64,000 nt of DNA from Lepeophtheirus salmonis (GCF_016086655.4 NC_052140.2:21576001-21640000); one strand, 5' to 3'. Counted from the first letter of the stretch, positions 12,462-26,079 are shown. Numbers and translations are program-made. Notes: generated by a model not told the origin, from the sequence alone.

Positions 12462-15400
12462 GTAGTATTAAAAAATAATTATGTATGATAAAACGACATG
12501 AAGTGATTTTAAGTAAAGAGATGATCTGTGTAAAGACAAAAACTAAGTATAGCCATTAGAAAAGGAAAAACGGTTGTTGGGTGCGCTTTTTTTTCTTTTT
12601 TGTTCATTATTTAAGCAGTCGTGGGGGTGATGACATCTCCCTCGTTGCTGAAAACTGATTTAAAAATGCAGGATTTGATAAATTTTTATTAATTTAAATA
12701 TTATTACAATGTTTTCCCACGAAAAAGCTTTTTTAAATCTAGAAAATTATCCTCTTTATAGAAGTGATTCATTTTATCCCTCCCAAATCATAAAGGAAGC
12801 AGCTAATTTTAACAAAAGTCTTGATCCAAAGATACCAGATGTCTCCCCCCTCCCTTTCTCCTCACACTTTGACAAAAAGAAACATCTCTAATTATAGGGT
12901 TTCTTAGTACTAATACTGATTTTCTTAAGTGGTATTCCACCAAGAGAAAAACAATGGAGTCATCCCAGTGCAACCAATATGCTAGTGTGTGGTACACGGA
13001 TATATTTAATAGAAATGTGCATTTTTTCACTCTGAAAAAAATGTTTTTCAAAAAAATAGTTTCTTTTTTAAACAACCTGTCTTTGTTTGTCTTTGTACTC
13101 AAGTACAGCTATATTTAAACTTGCTATAATATAATGTGAGGGTAAAGCTGTACCTAAAACATTAAAAATACACACAAAAAAAAATAAATGATATTTTTAT
13201 TATGAAAAGTTATACATCTATCAATGATTTGGACATAAGCATCAGGCAATATTGCTCTAGTATATTTCAATTTGTACAATCTTTTTTGATCATAAATTAA
13301 TTTATTTTTGATTTAGGCCAATACACAAATATGTAATATCTTTTGGACTGTATAATATTTTAAAATTAAAGCAAACATTGATACCTCATTCCATTAATTT
13401 TACTTTCACACGAAAGTGGCTGCTGTTGTTAAAATGGTGATTGTATTGTTTGTGAAAATTAGGACCCAAAACTCAGTGCTTTGGGTTGGCTAGAGTAAGT
13501 TTACGCGACGTTGCCCGGGACATTGATAGATTAAAATTAATTAAGAACTCTTCATCTTAATATAAAGCAAAAAATAAAAAGCGTAAAATTTTAAGAATTA
13601 TTCAAATGTTGGTTGTATTAGTATGATCATACTAATATATAGGCATTATATAGGGACTCTTCTGTCACGTGATGAGGAAGAAGTTGCTTAATTCATGGTC
13701 AGACGCCGATCTCGTAGTATTGCAGCCCCATCCTTGAGCATCAAGGAACCCTATAATATCCCAAAATACACATCAGTATTTATCCCGATTCTAGTCGATC
13801 TCAATTAATATATTAATGAATCGCATTAATATACAAAATACACATTTTGGATTGGCTAGAGTATGTTTGCGGCCCTGAAATCCATGTAGAGTACGACCAG
13901 GAACTCAGCATTTTGGATTGGCAAATAGCAACCTCATCGACATACAAAGAAAACCTGGAAATTGAATATATTATTTCAAAGTCCAAGGGATAATATATGC
14001 CCTTAAAAATAAATTTTTGCCTATTCCACGAAGGCTGGAAAAGTATGTACTCCATTCAATGGGTATTCTAGAAGCCTGTTCTGCTCAGTTGAAGATTACA
14101 GGTACATGAAGACGTCTTGAATTGATCTTTTTATTATTTTCTACAATTTTAATTATTGTATCTCTTATGGTTTTTTGTTTTTTTACTGTATATTTAAGAA
14201 TTTTCAATTTTCTGTTAGATGAAAAGGCCTTCCCAATAGACTTCCAAGCTTTTATTGAGCGGGTTTATAAACAGTACTACCATATAATGTACATATTACT
14301 ATTGGGTAGTTCCATTATATTTAAAACAAATTTATCCCCTCTAGGATAAAAATTTATTTTAACTACACTGTTGCATAGAATATTATAAAATATGATCACC
14401 TAAAAAAAATCCTTTTAAAATTGGCCAACCGGTTAGCGAGATATGGTCCTTTTTAAAATCTTAACCACTAGGTGGAACTCGGATATTGGAAAAACTTTAA
14501 GCACACTTATAATAGAACTATGATTTTGCTATCAAATTATATGTTTTTAGGGGTGATGAGCTGCAATTTCATGGTATAATCAGTGTAAAACTAAGGGAAA
14601 GCAAGGATTTTCAATGTTTTTATGCTTCAAGAGGCATATCTTTAGTACCCAATCTGAGGATGAAGGATTGCACAAAATTTAAAAAAAAATATTTTTGATT
14701 TCTTCAAGAGTATATCTGGTTAACTGGTGGGCTAATTTTAACATTATTTTTTTTTGAAGTGTAGGTTTAACTGTATATATGTCATTTTTAATATTTTTTC
14801 ACATAATTCAACCATGGGCATATTGCATTTGTTGAAATATAATGGAAATACACTATTACATTTTAATATACCTGATGTAGTTTATATTAGGTTAAGTAAA
14901 ATGTTTTTGGCTAGATGTCTTTAGTCAGGTATATCTTACGATTAATACGTTGCATCAAAAAAAGCTTAGAGAATGCCTAAGGTTAAGCGTACACTTTAAA
15001 AAAGTTCATTTACAGTTTTGTGTTTGAAGAAGCCAGGTTGTGTAGTACACCTTTCTATAATGAAAGTAAAAAAGAGAAAATTCAACTATATAAATGTTAT
15101 TGTCAAAATAATGCGAAAAAGCGCTCAAAAACTTTTTAAATCATCTATTTTTACTTTCATTCACTCATTATTTTAAAGAACTTTGAGGAATTTATTGAAT
15201 GCAATCTCATTATTGATGTGTTTGTTATATTTTCTTGATATTGATTTGAAATATATGACAATTTGTTCTTTTTTTTAAAACAGTTTAAAATTCAAATAAG
15301 TGATCCCAAACATTTGATATATGCTCACATTTAAATAAAAAAGGCCTGGCCGTTTCTTTTGATACCCTGCAAAAGAAGGAAATTATCTCTTCGTTAGCCT

Positions 15401-15530
15401 TACCATAGACACTGCCCAGAGACAAGGTAACTGTTTTTTATGACATTCAAAATTGTGAATGATTGTAGAGTGTGCACCTTGAAATTTATTTATTTGTAAA
15501 AAAATACATATTTATTTCTTAAAATTCAAA
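12462..15530. other. Non-coding stretch with minor repeats
   Basis: No gene recognised. The phrase 'TTTTGGATTGGCTAGAGTA' at about 13848 recurs in variant form at 13475-13500 and 13910-13920, so a small dispersed or tandem repeat lies at 13440-13925. A perfect 20-bp palindrome is at 13617-13636. The open frame at 14122-14349 is hydrophobic and A/T-rich and is probably chance. Confidence 0.45.
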
Positions 15531-15534
15531 ATAT

Positions 15535-15910
15535 GAGCCTCAATTGCAGCCTCTACAGGAGGTTGGAAGGCCTTGAACATCTGATGAAATACTCATCAGA
15601 CATAGTCATCTCTTACCGCTTAATTGAGGCATTCTTCGCTCAACAGTAGGGGAGAGCAGAGGGCTTAGCCTTAATGAGCCTTAATTAGGCCATAGTTAAG
15701 TGGGTTTATTGTGCAAAATGTCCCTTCATCCAATTTCCAAGTTTTTAGGCCTTGGGCAATCTTGTAGCTTTTACCGTGCTGGTTGTGAGCTGGTGTTTTC
15801 GTAGGACGTAGCTTTTGAGGCCCATGTCTTTTACGGCATTTCTGATCGTCCCTTTACTAACGTTGGGCTTTTTTGCATACTTGCGCATCGAAGTTTGAGG
15901 ATTATATTAA
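15535..15910 (-). pseudogene. Weak Tc1-like relic D
   Basis: The sequence 'CCTCAATTGCAGCCTCTA' at 15538 resembles 'CCTCAATTACAGTCTCTA' in relic A (near 5164). Minus-strand translation gives short transposase-like words. Stops are frequent and only a decayed fragment remains. Confidence 0.35.
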
Positions 15911-16249
15911 ATTTATTGATTTATTCGATTGTCTATTTTAATTCAATTTGTAAATTAATGTATATAATAATCAACACACAACATGAAATGTTCGTAAGAA
16001 ACATTGGAGCAATTCTAAGGGAAGAAGTGCTAATCAATTCTCCGTTATGAATTTATTTTCATTCCATTCGATGGATTATTCATATTGGAAAATAGTCATG
16101 GATTGATCATTTTAAATTGAATTAAATATCAGTTTTCTGCCAAATATCCAAAATCATCCTTTGGCCAAAATTACACTCATGCTGTCAACCTATGTATATA
16201 ATTCTCCTACAAGGCTGTACCAAAATATGTCAATGACCAAGGGTGTCTA

Positions 16250-16720
16250 CGGAATTATATATATTTTTTTAATTTTTTGGGGAGAGGCTTTGTTTTTGGA
16301 AAAAAAATTGAAAAATTTAATTTTTCTGGAAACAAATTTTAAATATTAAATTTTTTGAACAAAAATATCAAAAAAATCTAGTATATTCACAAAAAACAAA
16401 ATATTTTGGAAAAGAAACTGTAAAATTAAGTTTAAAATTAAAAAATATCAAATATTACATTTTTTGGAGACAAATTTCTAAGATCTATAGTTATTCATAG
16501 ACAATTAAATTTTTTGAAAAAATAAAATTCAAATTATAAATTTTCTAGTAAAAATCAAAAAATCCTTAACTATTGGGGGGGGGATAAAGCCCCTCCAGCC
16601 CTCCCCCTGCGGACGCCGATCATAACTGTTTCCCTAATCCTGGTTACAAATAAAAAAACTACACCAACAAACAAACGGAGACGTTTAAATAACCTCCTTC
16701 CAACTTTGTTGGCGGAGGTA
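16250..16720. repeat. AT-rich dispersed repeat with a G-rich terminal block, copy 1
   Basis: Iterated 'TTTTTTGAACAAAAATATCA'-like words are followed by GGGGGGGATAAAGCCCCTCC and 'AGCCCTCCCCCTGCGGACG'. A related arrangement is at 28750-29260 (GGAGGGGGGATTACAGCCTC and 'CAGCCCATCCCTAGCG'). It is non-coding and probably an unclassified dispersed element. Confidence 0.45.
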
Positions 16721-17440
16721 AATATATAATTTTTCCAAAATTATATTTTGGGAGAATTTAAGTAATTTTCAAAAATGGTCGTTTTTATTCCAAACAAGTT
16801 TGTTTTTTTAGTTTGAGCATTACTGTATCCCAAAACTACTTTAAATGTGCATATTTATCGCTAAATGTATGAAAACCATTTGAAAGCAAACGGATACCTC
16901 AAAGAGATGATATGCACTTTTTTCCTTGAAATGCATAAATAAATATATGTAAATACCAACAAGTCAATAACCATAATTTCGAATTATACATCGAAAAAGT
17001 CTGTAAATATCTTATAGGCTTTAGTATAATTTGACGAGTATTGTAACTAATTTCAAAGTCACATAAATTATATGTGGGTGTGGGAGCATACGCTACATTT
17101 AATCACTGTTAATGTCATATATCACCAGAGTATTCGTAGAAATATATATATTCTTAGTAGAGCATTGACGGTATGGGTTGTACCAGGGTTCGGTTTGGAA
17201 TGTTTTCACTAAAGCATTAAACGAAGTAGCACATCGAGCACTGTTAGCCTGAGAAAATAGTATGACTTATTTTTGCCATAATATTTCGCAAGGTGTCACT
17301 TTCTATGACGTCACTCATTTATTTATTGTATCTACTACGTAGTATTAATAAGTTTGAATAAGTACTAATACGTATATAAAAATAGTCTTAAATATTTTAT
17401 ATTTACATTTTATTATAAAGCAAATTTGAAGCAAATTACT
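16721..17440. other. Intergenic sequence before the THAP relic
   Basis: No gene or recognisable repeat seen. Confidence 0.45.
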
Positions 17441-17447
17441 CAAAATA

Positions 17448-18410
17448 ATGGGTCATTTTAACGTCCGAAGATGTAAAAATAGAACTGAGTTAAAATTCCA
17501 AAAGCTTCATGGAAACGTTCGCTTTTTTAAATTTCCCATTCCAAAAAATCCATAAGAAGTCGCAAGAAGAACAAAATCAAATCTTAAATATCTTCCTAAT
17601 TGGAAACCAGCTGACAATTATGTATGTGAAAATCATTTTGAACATGAAATGTTTTTCCCAAGGACATCACCAAAGGCCAGAAAGTATCTAAAGCACAATG
17701 TTGTTCCAACCATAACTTATGGGTGTAAAACTGATCATACCTATGGTATGAAAGCTCAATTTTTTCGGCAGAACAAATGGATTTCGTAGCCTCTCCAGAT
17801 GATATGATACAGGAAGTATCAACAATGACACATTTGGATATGATGAGAGAAGTCCGACTTGAGTCTTTGTGTCATAATTACTTAGACAAGATTAAAGCAT
17901 TACATCTTCCCTTAAAAAAACTACCAAACACATAAACAAAGAGCCAAGTAATTTTCGGAAGGGAAGTATATCGTGGGTAAAAATATTTCATGATGATCTC
18001 CAAAAAAATCTCAGAGTAAGAAATTCGAAAAATAGAAAATTTATGAATGAGTCAATTAAAGGGGACCTCAAATTAAGAATGGCATGTGGTAAATCTGGTT
18101 ATGAATAATATAGAGAATATTTACCTCTTCCATTTGTAAGGAACCCTTCAGAAAAGAACCGAGTTTTTTTTATGTTCAACAAAGGAATTTTGCATGAAGT
18201 TTTTGATATACTAAAAGTGATGGTTAGAATTATGACAAAGATGGATAGGAAAGCTTCTTTGACTTTAGACGAAAGCTCAATTAAAGTTTCTGTAGATTAT
18301 GACGGAAAAAGGAAATTCAAAGCAAGATATTTTGTAAAATATTTAGAAAATCGAATAAAAATGATCAAATTGGTCAAATGCTTAGCATGTTTTAGGAGAT
18401 GCTATTGAAG
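17448..18410 (+). pseudogene. THAP-domain, P-element-like (THAP9-type) transposase relic
   Basis: An ATG at 17448 starts a decayed THAP zinc finger: MGHFNVRRCKN, then VRFFKFPIPKNP. After a frame change come 'NWKPADNYVCENHFEHEMFF' and 'HNVVPTI'. This matches the THAP pattern C-x2-4-C ... FPxP ... NW.P ... C-x2-H-F ... VPT. Further down (18060-18160) 'LKLRMACGKSGYE', a stop and 'YREYLPLPFV' match the P-element/THAP9 motif before the RNase H-like catalytic domain. The open frame 18172-18408 continues with LTLDESSIKVSVDYD. In-frame stops and frameshifts show it is inactive. Confidence 0.65.
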
Positions 18411-18599
18411 TTATTTGAATGTTTGAGCATGTCTCTCCAGCAATTTTTTTGTCTCCTATCAAAACTTGAACTCTTCACTTTCTCTGTACAAAAATTTTAA
18501 AGTCGAGAAATGTCTAAAAGTGTTCTTTTTTCCGAAGAACAAAGGCAAGGTTTTTGGGGCGCGCGAATTTAAACTTTACAACTTTTGTAAAAAGAAAAT

Positions 18600-19345
18600 T
18601 GAAAAAAATGTGCTTTCTTCAAATTATCAGGGTTACCAAGTTGATTTTTGGCTTTTTTTTCTTTAGCATGCCCAAAATATCAAAATTACCTAATTTTCCT
18701 TTAAATTATTTTTCCTCACGACATTTTGCATTAAAGTATTTCGCCTTTCGTCATTTTGCCTTAAAGCTATTTTGCCTCAAGAATATTTCGCCTTAATATA
18801 TAAATTAATGAAGTTAATATGTCGTGTTTGGTATTTTTGGTTAAAATATGTAATGAGTAATTCTATAAAACTCATTAAATTGTTATTATTTTTTGTTGGG
18901 ACAACTGTGGAATCCTGTCCCAAAATTTCAATTCATACACCAACAAAATCTCACTAGGCAATATGTATGTAATAAAATTATTTTGATAAGAAAAAAAATA
19001 TGGCAACGATTGGAAACGAAATATTGCTTATCACTTCTCCATTAGTAAGGATTATTAGACATGATGGATTAACAATACTAAAAAAGACTCATATATTTAT
19101 GAGTATGAAGTATAATATGAGGCAAGAAGTTAATTCCATCATTATTCCAACAGAAAAAAAAACATTTAATTCATTTTATAGTAAGTTATATTCCAACCAA
19201 TTTCAATCAAAAATAAATAATAATAACGTATAAACATCCTTTATATATACATAAAGGCGAAATATACTTGAGGCAAAATGGATTTCAGTCAAAATGTCCT
19301 GATATAAAATAGTTTAAGGCAAAATTACCGGGCACCACCTTAAAT
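18600..19345. mobile_element. Non-autonomous element with TTTTGCC-rich inverted arms
   Basis: The left arm (about 18690-18800) has repeated ATTTTGCCTTAAA and ATTTCGCCTT words, and the right arm (about 19235-19340) carries their reverse complements (GGCGAAATATACTTGAGGC, TTTAAGGCAAAATTACC). The interior (18800-19230) has no recognised gene; the 77-codon frame at 19000-19233 has no domain. The left flank (18615-18670) is the 3' tail of the SINE-like family. Confidence 0.55.
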
Positions 19346-22300
19346 ATACTCAATTTTAATGACTAATAAGATCATTTTCATTTTCGACGCCTTATAACGA
19401 AGAGATTTCTATTTTAATGTATGTAAATCCCTTTTTTCTTTTATAATGTACAAATATTTGACCACTAAATCATATTTTAACTACTTATACAGACCTCTGA
19501 ATAACATTGTCTAAAAGAATATCAATATGTATGAAGAAAAAAATCTAATTTTTTATGGTAAAATAGGAACGAAATGAAATAAGGTTAGAAATTGAATTGA
19601 ATTATTTCAAATTGAATCATATACGACTAGCTTTTGAAAATAAGCAAACAGCACATGTATTTTCCTTGCAGTTGTTTTCATTGAAAGCAGATGATTCTAC
19701 GTATAATAAGCTCAAAAAATATAATAATTTTAAATTGTATTGATTTTATATTTATAAAATTATCAATTGACTGAATTTAGTTTATTTTTAATTTCGAATA
19801 CATCTCGCCAAAAATTTCTCATATCAAGATATTTATTTACAACATCAATTCTAGAGGAGTACATGCATGAATAATTCATTCAATATAATCGCGATTGGCT
19901 TCAATAACAGCCTTGATACCTATGTCTGAAACATTGGAATGCCTTTTTTTTTTTTTTTTTTTTTAATAGAAATTTATAATCCTTATTGGAGTAACACTTG
20001 TTAAAAGATCAAATAGGTAAACATCTTTTTTTTTTTAACACCAAATACATGATGTATAAATTATGTCAGCTATTTTTATATTTCTAATCTTCTATAAAAG
20101 CATATTTCGTAAAATATAGTAAGTATTTGAATTAACTCAAAGTACAATGTCAAATACAAGGTTTAAAATAAATAATAACATATATTTGACTAACATAATA
20201 TTAAAGTTAAAAAAAGATTGATTATAATGTTATAACCAACAAGACCCTTATCATTTTTAACTATGGAGGTTATACACATAACGAGGCCTGTACTACGACA
20301 AAACTCTACGCGGGCAAAATCCCTTTAGGACAAAGAACCCTCGATATAAAAACCTCTGATGGCTAATAAAATAGCCATTTGAAAAGTATCATTTTTATAC
20401 GCCTGTTTACGACCGGTTTTCTAAAAAAAAATGTTTGATAACGAATCACTTCGCGTTATAAATTTTTACCTTATATGTAAAAATGTAATCAATAACCAAA
20501 CCATTGTAATATTAATATTTATTAAATCAGATGTTGTGGCATTTAAAGATGTTTGATATTTCAAAGATTAGATTAGAGGCTCCCATACGAGAGTGAGATT
20601 TAGGTCTCACAAATATTGTAAGGGTGAAAAAACTTAAATCTTACATGGCTAAAAATAATTTAAGTTATGTAATAACCATTTTTGGTCATTGCAAAACACG
20701 AATTTAAATAGATACCTGTTTGGAAATTGAATAGCTATGGGATCAAACTAAATATTAAAACTTGTGTGAAAGCTTCAAATATATTGGGGACAGATGTCAA
20801 ACTAACGGATTTCCATCTAGAAGTAATTTTTTTTTTAAAAGGACTAGATAAGCTATTAAATTTAAACTCCATGATATTTCCCGAAAATTCCTATTGAAAG
20901 AATACCACCTGCCTACAATTGGGCAATCCCAGATATCTAAATCATTGTTATGTATTTAATATTTCCTTACATGTTCTTAACTTCTTGTATATTCGGCTAT
21001 GTATTATAAGTACTGTGTTTTACGTATTATAAATAGTCCTGTATTGTGTAAATAAATTAGAGTATAGTTAGAATACACATGATCTTATAAACAGTGTTAC
21101 ATTATTCCTCCACGTGAATTCTTCTCCTCATTTCTCTCGGTCATCCTGGATCTCTCCTATTATAAATAAGCTTGTGTCTCTCCCTCGTCAAGACGCAACA
21201 ATCATCAACCACACCTCAAAGGTGCATTTGTCTGAAAAGAATAGTGTCAGTAAAAATACTAATCCCGATAAAGTTGATGCACCACCAACTAAATTCTACC
21301 CAATTAGTCCATATAAATTTGATGACGACTTCAGATGTACCTTCTCCAAAATATTTTAGTGAGAAAATGCTATCAAACATAGAATGCCTCTAATATATTT
21401 TGTTGTGAAGTTGATGCATATCTCCCATCGTAATTTAACCCAACTAATTTAAGCTTATAACATTTAAGCAGGGTTGTACCGATGCATCGGAATCGGCAAG
21501 AACTTGACCTTTTTAAGTATCGGAGTAGGCTGAATAATGCCAATTCCAAATATAACTTATTTGAGCTAATTTTTGGAAACAAAATATTGGTTATAAATCA
21601 ATAAAATACCTAAACTAGAGTGGCCATATTGTTAGTGATGTGGGCATCTCCAAGATGGACCCCTTTTTCCATTAGTTTTGCTATTACATTGTCGTGACGG
21701 AAATTGACTTTCCTGTAGGTCAATCGTTTTTCTTGTAGCTTATATTTCCAATAGTCCAATGACGATGAATAATATGGACCTGTACTTTTTTCAGATAGTC
21801 GATGAGGATTGGTCCTTACAAATCCAAAAGACAGTCCCCATAATCTTTCCAGCAGATTCCTCGATTAACACAAATGACAAACAGAAAGAAATCGACCGAT
21901 CGGCCTGAAATTTGGCGTGTGTTCTTCCAAGAGATACTTCTAACTAAATATAATCTCGATAGTCACCATTTGTGCCATCTCTTGGACTTTGAACGGACTT
22001 TTCAAACTACCTTCGTACTAAAAGAGTGACTTTTGTGGTTGCCCTACAATTTACTCATTGCTAACTTTGTTCTAATAACATTGATTTTAGGACTGATATG
22101 CAAGTATGAACTGGAAAGGACCGCAGTCTTGAGTTCTAAATAAGACTAGAACAAAACTACTATTGACTATTGTTAAATATACGTCATATTTATAAAAAAA
22201 TCGATCGTCAAAATATAATTATGAGGTTTTTTCGGGGTTACATTTTGTTCAAATGAATTTTTTATTCGTACTTTGTTGTATATGTTTGTGATTAAATTTT

Positions 22301-22940
22301 GTTTGAGAAAGTTTCTTTTTATTTATGTTTATTAGTAAGCTTAATAATAATTCCTAGTAATTAACTTCTGTACCCCTCTAAATATGTATATTTAGACAAA
22401 AAGTATTTAGTTGACTCTTAAGAGGATTAAGAAACTCCGAAGAAAAGAGGCACCTAGAAAATATAAGTAAAAGTAGATCAATTCCTCATTTTTTATTCTT
22501 CCGAATCGTAATTACGACGCAATGATATACTTAGTTAGAAGTTTAAGATCAGTTATATTTTGAATACATCAAAAACCAATGGAGGATTAAATTGATTCTC
22601 GATATAATAAAGAGCTCAAAAGGACATTTTATGTTAAAGGCTTTTATAAATATGTATTTTTTCAAAGAATTGCAAAAGTTATTAGGAACAATGAATTAAC
22701 AAGTTATTGGGATAATTAATCATTATAAAAGATGATGTTGTGAAAAATCTTGACCTCAATAAAGAATATTCTGACCCTTAAGGAAAGTTACCACGACTAC
22801 CGTGTGTTACATACAATTTATGTTGGATTGTAATGCTATAGACAGGTATTGGAAGAGGAGTTGCTATTACAATGACGATTATTATTCTGCACAAAATCTT
22901 TTATTCTATTTAACATTGATTGCACAACCAGAAACACATC
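19346..22940. other. Non-coding stretch
   Basis: No gene recognised. A short element-like motif 'GGGTTGTACCGATGCATCGG' lies at about 21474 beside 'AAGTATCGGAGTAGGC', resembling ends of repeats common in animal genomes. A poly-T tract is near 19945. The open frames at 21114-21393 overlap in two frames and show no domain. Confidence 0.45.
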
Positions 22941-22944
22941 CCCC

Positions 22945-23808
22945 TCATAACTGCAGCTTTTGGGATACGTCCAGAATTATACTTACAACTCCTTCATTAA
23001 CTTCGGGATCGTCCATGATGCTCGAGCTAAGTGTCCACTGGTTTTTATGTCTAAGTTCCTTTAACTGTGATTTTAATACTAAGTTAATTGCCTTGTGATC
23101 TGAAAGCTTAGCATCTATTACATCATAACAATCAATTGCATCTTCTACAAATCCCTTCATCAGGAATAAGTCGATTCTTGACGACACAGGCTTAGAACTC
23201 TTATCAATAGAAAATACGGTATGATTTAAATTGTTCATTTTGCAGCCGACGTCAAAAAAAACGAGGTACGTAATAGTTGACGACAGTACTTTTGTGGATC
23301 GAGGATGCGGCCGAGGTGCTTTGCTTGTTATGTCTCTGGTCCTTTTTAGTTTCACATTAAAATCTCCTCCTTATAATTGTTGACCCGTGTGAGACAATGT
23401 GTAGAAGCTTACACTGGTAGAAATATGGTTTGTCAGTGTTTGGTCCATATAGACGAATCACTTCAAAGTTAACACCTAGAAAATAACACTTTGCTTTAAT
23501 GAGATTTCCCTCTGTGAAGCGGTATTGAACTTTTGGGTTAAGAGTCGACTTGATAAGTAAAGTTACCCCATTTTATTGGGGTTCTGATTTATACTATTGA
23601 AGGACCAGAAAGAGAGATCACCTGGCGGAATAGAGTAATGATTCTCCAAGTTACATATTGTATCACAAAGTAAGACAATACCAGATGATTTAGCATATTT
23701 TATAAATCTAGCTACATCATATTTACGTTTCAAACTTTGTAAAGAGTTTACATTCAAGGAAAGGATTGATATGGTCATTCTTTTTATGTTGTTTTGACAC
23801 AAATACAC
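22945..23808 (-). pseudogene. Non-LTR retrotransposon (LINE) endonuclease-domain relic
   Basis: Reading leftwards, the frame starts near 23790 with ILSLNVNSLQS, the N-terminal signature of apurinic-type (EEP) endonucleases of LINE ORF2. It continues with an altered DT.C motif (LLCDTICNLENHY). After a one-base shift near 23565 it reads GVTLLIKSTLNPK and ends near 23360 at a GGDFN motif, reached by another frame change. It then has 'SRIDLFLMKG' and AKLSDHKAINLVL; SDH is the catalytic histidine motif. No reverse transcriptase follows on the left, so the element is truncated and frameshifted. Confidence 0.7.
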
Positions 23809-24099
23809 ACGGAGACGATCGCGATATTCAAAAAATATCTGAAGTTTAAAGTAGGAAGGGCCTGGCTTGAACCATTATTATTGGCTCTATATGCCATTCA
23901 TTATTTTTTTTTGTTTTTTATATTCTTCAATGAACATAAAAATAAAATAGCTTGGATATATTGGACCGTTGAATTCTAAAGAAGATCAGATCGATAAAAA
24001 GAGACTAAAAGGGGGTGGGTAAAACTTATCAGGCAATCAATCCTAGGACCGATCCAACACTACCAATACGTGATATTCGATATGGTCATTTCCATAGAT

Positions 24100-24540
24100 G
24101 CAAAAAATAATATAATAGAAGAGCGCCCGGCTTTTTTTATTTACTACCTGAATAAACATATTTTTATTTTCTTAAGCTGTTCTACTTATTCTTTCATTCT
24201 TGAGGCGAGAAAATATACGTTAAAACTATAAAGTGTAACCAGGAATGGGTCTCTTTATGAACGACGGAGAGCAACGCTTATGAATTTTAAGGGTAAGTCC
24301 TTGTTGGACAGACTCGCAGAACAATTGAGGATCGATATCGAAGTATTTCCTGCCTATATCATTGCTACACAGTGAGTGATGTTTGTGTTTATTTCCTATA
24401 TCTTATGGTTGATTGCAACTGGTTTAATGAAACCCCATAACGGCTAAACTTATCGCATCCAAAACACACCTTGCAAATTGTCAAAATGACCATGTTAATT
24501 TTCGGTTTATTTTTTCTTCACATATATGTGCATATTATTA
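24100..24540 (+). repeat. SINE-like dispersed repeat, copy S2
   Basis: The most complete copy. It has TTCTTGAGGCGAGAAAATAT, AAACTATAAAGTGTAACC, 'AAGTCCTTGTTGGACAGACT', 'TGAGGATCGATATCG', 'ATTTCCTGCCTATATC', 'CCCCATAACGGCTAAAC', and the 3' tail AAATTGTCAAAATGACCATG. Compare copies at 3190, 26080 and 31385. Confidence 0.65.
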
Positions 24541-24599
24541 CTTACATCTATGTCCATATTATATATTATAAAAAAATATATGTGCATAGTAGGAATTAG

Positions 24600-24720
24600 T
24601 CCGGTTAAAATCCAGTGATGTGATGTGTTGCTCTCCCTCGAAACGTTCTTCAAATTGTCAGTGTTACCACCTTGATTTTGGCTTTTCTTTTTTTTAATAA
24701 CATTCCCAAAATACTAACGA
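24600..24720 (+). repeat. SINE-like repeat, 3' tail only
   Basis: Contains AAATTGTCAGTGTTACCACC and 'TTGATTTTGGCTTTTC', followed by 'AACATTCCCAAAATAC'. This is the tail shared with 18615, 26365 and 31690. Confidence 0.55.
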
Positions 24721-25234
24721 TTAGCACCACTCATAATATCCGTTCTCGTATCCGGAGCTGCAACGCAAAAAGTAACTTTAAAAAAAAGGTCCCTACGGTT
24801 AATTAATTGTCAGAGGTTTATATCTTTTTATATTAAGTAATTGCGTCTTTATTTATTGACGGGAACACGTTTTTAATATATCACTAATAACGGGTTACTT
24901 CAAATTTATCTCTTTATGTAAGAGTACCTAAGAGCAATGACTAAGTATGCAAAGTTATTTATAGTTTTTGAATTATTTCATCATCTGCCTTGAAACTTAG
25001 GCAAAATATGCATACAATTACCTTGCATATAGTTATATTTTGTTTATTTTCATTGCTCTCATTAATAATCATTATATCCAGAATTATTTTTATAACAATG
25101 TCGTCGTATAATGATGGCAACCTATTCACGCAAATTCTGATTGTTGTTGTCTTTCATAAAATGTGGGGCTATACTCATCAAGAGAGTTTTGTAAAAAAAG
25201 TTTACTGCTCTTATGTAAAAATAAAAGAAACGGA

Positions 25235-25470
25235 AAAAATATCTGGCAACCCTGATAAATTGAAGAAATAAATAAATCAACACAAAAAACCATTCCGTAT
25301 CTTGGTAGGACATGTCTCTAGGGAGGAATTACTCAAATAACCATCCTTAATTCTACCCTAACTCTAATAAGGATGTAGAACACCTCACTCAATCCTCAGA
25401 GTTCCCTTTGTCTTTTTTGAGCAACCGCATCAGTGATTGATTAATTCTCATATGTTCTCTCCTCTAGAGA
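25235..25470 (-). repeat. SINE-like repeat, inverted copy
   Basis: The reverse complement shows the family 3' tail (ATCTGGCAACCCTGATAAAT on plus) and then the interior blocks: CTCAGAGTTCCCTTTGTC and 'CATATGTTCTCTCCTCTAGA' on plus are the complement of the family 'AAGTCC' and GGAGAGAACATATACG blocks. An unrelated ~60-bp stretch separates the two parts. Confidence 0.45.
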
Positions 25471-26079
25471 TAACAATAACATTGAAAAATAAAATGTACT
25501 GTACAGATTGCCAACTAGAAAATACTAGCATGCTTTTTTAGTTTTATTTTTTAAAACTCTAGGACAAATCCTCCAATAAATTCAAATAATAATTCTCACA
25601 ATAACAATATTTTTGTATTAGTTTTTTAAAAAAACAAAAATGTCCTTTTTACGAAATGTTTGTCAGCATATGTTGGTATTTTGTGATATTTTTAAGTGCT
25701 CGAGTTAAACCTGCTGCGCATAATTGAGCAAAAAATCAACAATAGCATCACCTACTCAAATCAACTGTGACATACATTAAAAATGTAAAGTAATATTATG
25801 TTAGTTATATTTAATTAATAAATATTCAGACCATATGAGGGAACTTATATTTTTTGTCCTAATACAACATGTGCATTGTACAACATATGTTTTGTATGCT
25901 CATAACACACTATGTCTAAACACAATTTCAAAGACGTCAAATGTAATGAATGTCTACAACTAAATGTGTTAGGTTGGCACAGCTCTGATATATGAGAATA
26001 ATATCATTATCAGCTTATCCTTTTGCAAATGTTAAATACCTTATGGATTTTTTTTTTTCAATGCTGTTGTCGTTACTAA

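Noticed and set aside
22802..23098. 98-codon plus-strand open frame
   Set aside because: Antisense to the LINE endonuclease relic.
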